In this document: in pieces, positions 61,304 through 64,000 of the stretch | Layout of the letters: the number at the start of each line of letters is the position of its first letter | How positions within the stretch are numbered: position 1 is the stretch's first letter | Assembly: GCA_964219355.1 (NCBI GenBank) | Contig: CAXPOZ010000005.1 | Span: forward strand, 434,001-498,000 | Origin: Parvularcula sp964219355 | Lineage (GTDB): Bacteria > Pseudomonadota > Alphaproteobacteria > Caulobacterales > Parvularculaceae | Reading direction: 5' to 3' | Length of the DNA stretch: 64,000 bases | Translations under genes and position numbers: made by a program | Notes under the pieces: model-generated | Told to the model about the DNA's origin: nothing | The model's input: only the letters and a program-made list of their open reading frames with translations | Databases searched by the model: none

Positions 61304-61705
61304 TCGCAGATCCTTTGCTGCCGATTCCGGATGCTCGCGCGACGCGCCCAGCTTGCGGGCGACCTGATCCAAAAAGTAGTCCAGCCGTTTCCGACCTAGC
61401 GCATGAGCAATATCCCGCTCGCCTTCCGGGATAGGTTCAGTTCGCGTCAGCCAGTAGTAGACATAGTGCGCGAGCGTCTCATAGGTGAAGGCAAGGTCGC
61501 GCTCCATATCAGCTTGCCGCTGATCATAGGCGTCTATACGGATCAAAAGGCGTTCCTCAAGAACCGAGCGCGCCTCCGGATCGAACCAGGCGCGCAGCGC
61601 GTCTTCCACAATGGCGGTCTTGGTCACGCCAGGCTTGGCGGCCGCTTCACACAGCTGCGCGTAGAGTTTCGTCGAGATTCGGATATTGACGCGCGGCTTC
61701 GCCAT
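61280..61705 (-). CDS. Ribbon-helix-helix (CopG-type) protein, conjugation-associated
   Basis: A 141-residue protein with an N-terminal ribbon-helix-helix domain (RVNIRISTKLYAQLCEAAAKPGVTKTAIVEDALRAWF) followed by a helical C-terminal region of about 90 residues. In alphaproteobacterial integrative conjugative elements and Ti-like plasmids a CopG-type gene sits right after traG and before trbB, exactly as this one does after the traG stop (4-bp gap). It probably regulates transfer genes. In this place the expected trb genes are missing and the copper block begins. Confidence 0.8.
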   Translation of the reverse strand: MAKPRVNIRISTKLYAQLCEAAAKPGVTKTAIVEDALRAWFDPEARSVLEERLLIRIDAYDQRQADMERDLAFTYETLAHYVYYWLTRTEPIPEGERDIAHALGRKRLDYFLDQVARKLGASREHPESAAKDLRLEEIERQ

Positions 61706-61709
61706 GACA

Positions 61710-63668
61710 TCAAAACTCCGGTAGCACGTCAGGATCGCCGCGATCGGCGGCTACGGCACGGCGCACCATATCCAGATTGCGGTCTTCCGAAGGATCGGCT
61801 GCGTCCTCCATATCAGGCGCGTCTGAGACCACCGGTTCGATTATCGCTTCATCTGCATGTGGCGCATGGTCGGGCTCGCGTGTGCGCTTTAGCGCAAGGC
61901 CGTCGGCGCTTTCACCCGCATCTAACGGCGGATCATCTACCGGCGGCGCAACAACACCAGTCCAGGATCCAGCAGCTGTCTCCGCCTCCCAAGCGACGCT
62001 TGACGGCGGCAAAACCCGCTGCGTGAAGTTCCCGTCCTCGAAGTATCGCAACTTCTTCGCAAGCGCGGGCGGCGCGCCGGACACCATGACAATTTCATCT
62101 GATGCGGCGAGCTGCATGACTTCGCCGGGCGTCACAAGCGCCCGCTGGGTTTCCTGACGTGACACCATCATATGCGACAGCCACGGCGCGAGCCGGTGGC
62201 CGGTGTAGTTCTTCTGGGCGCGCAGTTCTGTCGTCGTGCCAAGAGCGTCAGACACACGTTTCGCCGTGCGCTCATCATTGGTCGCGAACGCAATGCGCAC
62301 ATGGCAGTTGTCGAGGATCGAATTGTTCGGCCCGTAAGCCTTTTCAATCTGATTGAGGGATTGCGCGATGAGATAGGCGCGGATGCCATAGCCCGCCATA
62401 AAGGCGAGCGCGCTCTCGAAGAAATCGAGCCGCCCCAGCGCCGGAAATTCGTCGAGCATCAAAAGCAGTTTGCGGCGGTTCTGTTCGGGTAGGTCTTCGG
62501 TCAGTCTGCGTCCGATCTGGTTCAAGATGAGCCGGATTAGCGGCTTGGTGCGTGAGAGGTCCGATGGCGGCACCACCAGATAGAGCGAAAGCGGCTGCTC
62601 GCTGATGACCAGATCCTCAATGCGCCAGTCCGACCGACCTGTCACCTCGGCGATCACCGGGTCTCGGTAGAGTGACAGGAAACTCATCGCGGTCGAGAGC
62701 ACACCGGAGCGTTCATTCTCAGACTTGTTCAAAAGTTCGCGCGCCGCCTGCGCCACTATGGGGTGAACGCCACGCTCCCTAAGGTGAGGCGTCGTCATCA
62801 TGGCGCGCAAGGTGACGGCAAAGGATCGCTTGGGATCGGACAGAAAGCGCGCGCATCCGGAAAGCGTCTTGTCTGTCTCTGCATAAAGAACATGCAGGAT
62901 TACACCGACCAGCAAGGCATGTCCGGTCTTCTCCCAATGATTGCGCCGCTCAAGCGAGCCTTCCGGATCAACAAGAATGTCAGCGATATTCTGCACATCA
63001 CGCACTTCATGCTCGCCACATCGCACGGCCATGAGGGGATTGTAGCGCGGCGAGCGACGGTCGGTCGGATCAAAACGCACGCATCGCGAAAACCCCGACC
63101 GCCATCCCGATGTCAGCTCCCAGTTCTCGCCCTTGATGTCGTGGATGACGGCGCTGCCTGTCCAGGACAGGAGCGTCGGGACGACAAGTCCCACTCCCTT
63201 TCCTGACCGGGTAGGCGCGAAGGCCATGACATGCTCCGGGCCGTCATGGCGCAGATACCGGCCCTGCCATCGCCCCAGAAAAACACCATCCGGCGCGAAA
63301 AGACCTGCGCGTTTGAGGTCTGACCGGTTCGCCCAGCGGGCCGATCCATACGTCGTCACATGACGTTCATGGCGGCTGCGCAACACCGAGCCGATGATCG
63401 CCACAAGAAATCCGAGCGCTGATCCCGACACTGCAACCAGTCCGCCGCGCGCGAAAGTTTCCGGCGCGTATGCCTCATAAGCATACCACCACTGAAAGAG
63501 CCGCCAGGGCTTGTAGATCGGGGTCTCCCCCGCCACGAACCACGGCGCGCCCAGCGCCGCCTGATACCCAAGCGCTTCGGCTGTCATCTGCGTCGCCAGC
63601 CAGACTGCGCCAATGATCAACGCGAACACAACGCAAATCTGCCCGATCAGTATCTTTGTGCCGGTCAT
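61710..63668 (-). CDS. traG: TraG/VirD4-type conjugative coupling protein
   Basis: A 652-residue type IV coupling protein (T4CP). It has two N-terminal membrane helices (about residues 10-30 and 75-97), the Walker A motif APTRSGKGVG (near residue 148), Walker B LLMLDEFPALG (near 405), and the typical IHDIKGENW and SLNQIEKAYG. It links the relaxase-bound DNA strand to the type IV secretion channel and uses ATP. The C-terminal about 90 residues are acidic and low-complexity. A GGAG lies shortly before the ATG. With the CopG-type gene it is a two-gene remnant of a transfer module in this window. Confidence 0.92.
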   Translation of the reverse strand: MTGTKILIGQICVVFALIIGAVWLATQMTAEALGYQAALGAPWFVAGETPIYKPWRLFQWWYAYEAYAPETFARGGLVAVSGSALGFLVAIIGSVLRSRHERHVTTYGSARWANRSDLKRAGLFAPDGVFLGRWQGRYLRHDGPEHVMAFAPTRSGKGVGLVVPTLLSWTGSAVIHDIKGENWELTSGWRSGFSRCVRFDPTDRRSPRYNPLMAVRCGEHEVRDVQNIADILVDPEGSLERRNHWEKTGHALLVGVILHVLYAETDKTLSGCARFLSDPKRSFAVTLRAMMTTPHLRERGVHPIVAQAARELLNKSENERSGVLSTAMSFLSLYRDPVIAEVTGRSDWRIEDLVISEQPLSLYLVVPPSDLSRTKPLIRLILNQIGRRLTEDLPEQNRRKLLLMLDEFPALGRLDFFESALAFMAGYGIRAYLIAQSLNQIEKAYGPNNSILDNCHVRIAFATNDERTAKRVSDALGTTTELRAQKNYTGHRLAPWLSHMMVSRQETQRALVTPGEVMQLAASDEIVMVSGAPPALAKKLRYFEDGNFTQRVLPPSSVAWEAETAAGSWTGVVAPPVDDPPLDAGESADGLALKRTREPDHAPHADEAIIEPVVSDAPDMEDAADPSEDRNLDMVRRAVAADRGDPDVLPEF

Positions 63669-63942
63669 GGCGCTCCACGTCTTTGAGAAAACAGTCCCTC
63701 CAAGAATGACGGGCGCAGCTCGTCAGCGACCAGTCCTGAAACCGGCCATTCCAGGCAAGCGCGTGCAAAGCAGTCTAAACGCCTAGCTGCAGGCCGTTGC
63801 TGAAGTTTTCATTTTGCGACTATGGTCGTGAGTGAACGGATCAATATGACTTTGTACAGTCTGGGAGCGCACGCTCAGGACCGACCATCAGCGGGCCCGA
63901 CCAGAGTCAAGTTTAGCCAGCTGACGGATATATTCATCCGAA

Positions 63943-64000
63943 CTAATCTGAAATCAAAGTTTCAACGATGGGACAGTCCGGCTCATCACCGGCTGCGCAA
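63943..64000 (-). CDS. C-terminal end of a MerR-family metal-responsive regulator (truncated by window edge)
   Basis: The minus-strand frame enters at the right edge and ends with a TAG at 63943-63945, giving the C-terminal 18 residues CAAGDEPDCPIVETLISD. The pattern C..GD..PDCPI...L matches the metal-binding loop and tail of MerR-type Cu/Cd/Pb regulators (CueR ends CPGDDSADCPIIENL...), where the two Cys residues bind the metal. The gene would lie just upstream of traG on the same strand, with 274 bp between that show no other gene. Only the tail is seen, so the metal is unknown. Confidence 0.68.
   Translation of the reverse strand, partial: CAAGDEPDCPIVETLISD

Noticed and set aside
63822..64000. 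Plus-strand open frame running off the right edge
   Set aside because: It overlaps the C-terminal tail of a MerR-type regulator on the opposite strand, which carries a family signature; the plus frame shows none.
1..64000. CRISPR arrays, insertion sequences and rRNA/tRNA genes
   Set aside because: No regularly spaced repeats, no transposase or integrase motifs, and no rRNA or cloverleaf-forming sequence were seen on reading either strand; this is by eye and a covariance-model search could still find a tRNA.

Overview
The window is a GC-rich, densely coding stretch of a Gram-negative genome. Gene content points to an aquatic alphaproteobacterium, possibly of the Parvularculales, Hyphomonadales or Maricaulales type; this placement is inference from gene families and no rRNA is present to confirm it. 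There is a core chromosomal part (about 1-41 kb) and a metal-resistance accessory part (about 41.7-64 kb).

Core part. Positions 1-2.5 kb hold the 3' end of a fused 2-oxo acid dehydrogenase E1 gene and an overlapping FabD-like acyltransferase. From 3.0 to 13.5 kb almost everything is on the minus strand: metG, a MipA/OmpV outer-membrane protein, a lipoprotein, parC, a periplasmic alpha-amylase-type lipoprotein, a SleB-type cell-wall hydrolase, kdsA, two small membrane proteins and an amino-acid-oxidase-like flavoprotein whose domain order is permuted. parE (14.3 kb), a ToxR-like regulator, mutL, a MarC protein and an exosortase-type O-glycosylation ligase follow. A btuB-like TonB receptor sits behind a cobalamin riboswitch, next to an aquaporin with a perfect palindromic operator. 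25.6-28.8 kb is a three-gene operon: DhlA-like haloalkane dehalogenase, APH-type kinase and acyl-CoA dehydrogenase. 28.9-35.9 kb carries an aldo/keto reductase, a secreted beta-glucosidase fused to a gluconolactonase-like domain with a GntP permease directly behind it, and a ferredoxin reductase. 35.9-40.9 kb is a methylcitrate (propionate) operon, prpD - small membrane protein - prpB - thiolase - prpC.

Accessory part. After an 867-bp gene-poor junction containing strong inverted repeats comes a copper block: a secreted Cys/His-rich protein, a Tat-exported multicopper oxidase (CopA), CopB, a DUF2231/NTF2 fusion, a DUF5676 protein, a Cu(I) P1B-ATPase, an APC permease, a DUF305 protein, a glutaredoxin/MauE fusion, divergent CopCD, the copper sensor CsoR, a second Cys/His-rich secreted protein, and a CusCBA efflux system with a CusF-like lipoprotein, a PepSY protein and a membrane protein. 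Palindromes of the ATACCC...GGGTAT type precede four of the transcription units, which suggests one CsoR regulon: cytosolic Cu(I) goes out through the ATPase, periplasmic Cu(I) is oxidised by the oxidase and chaperoned to CusCBA. The block ends against a TraG/VirD4 coupling-protein gene and a ribbon-helix-helix gene, with the tail of a MerR-type metal regulator at the right edge, so it is probably cargo of an integrative conjugative element or a plasmid-derived island, although no integrase, transposase, relaxase or trb gene lies in the window.

No tRNA, rRNA, CRISPR array or recognisable insertion sequence was seen.
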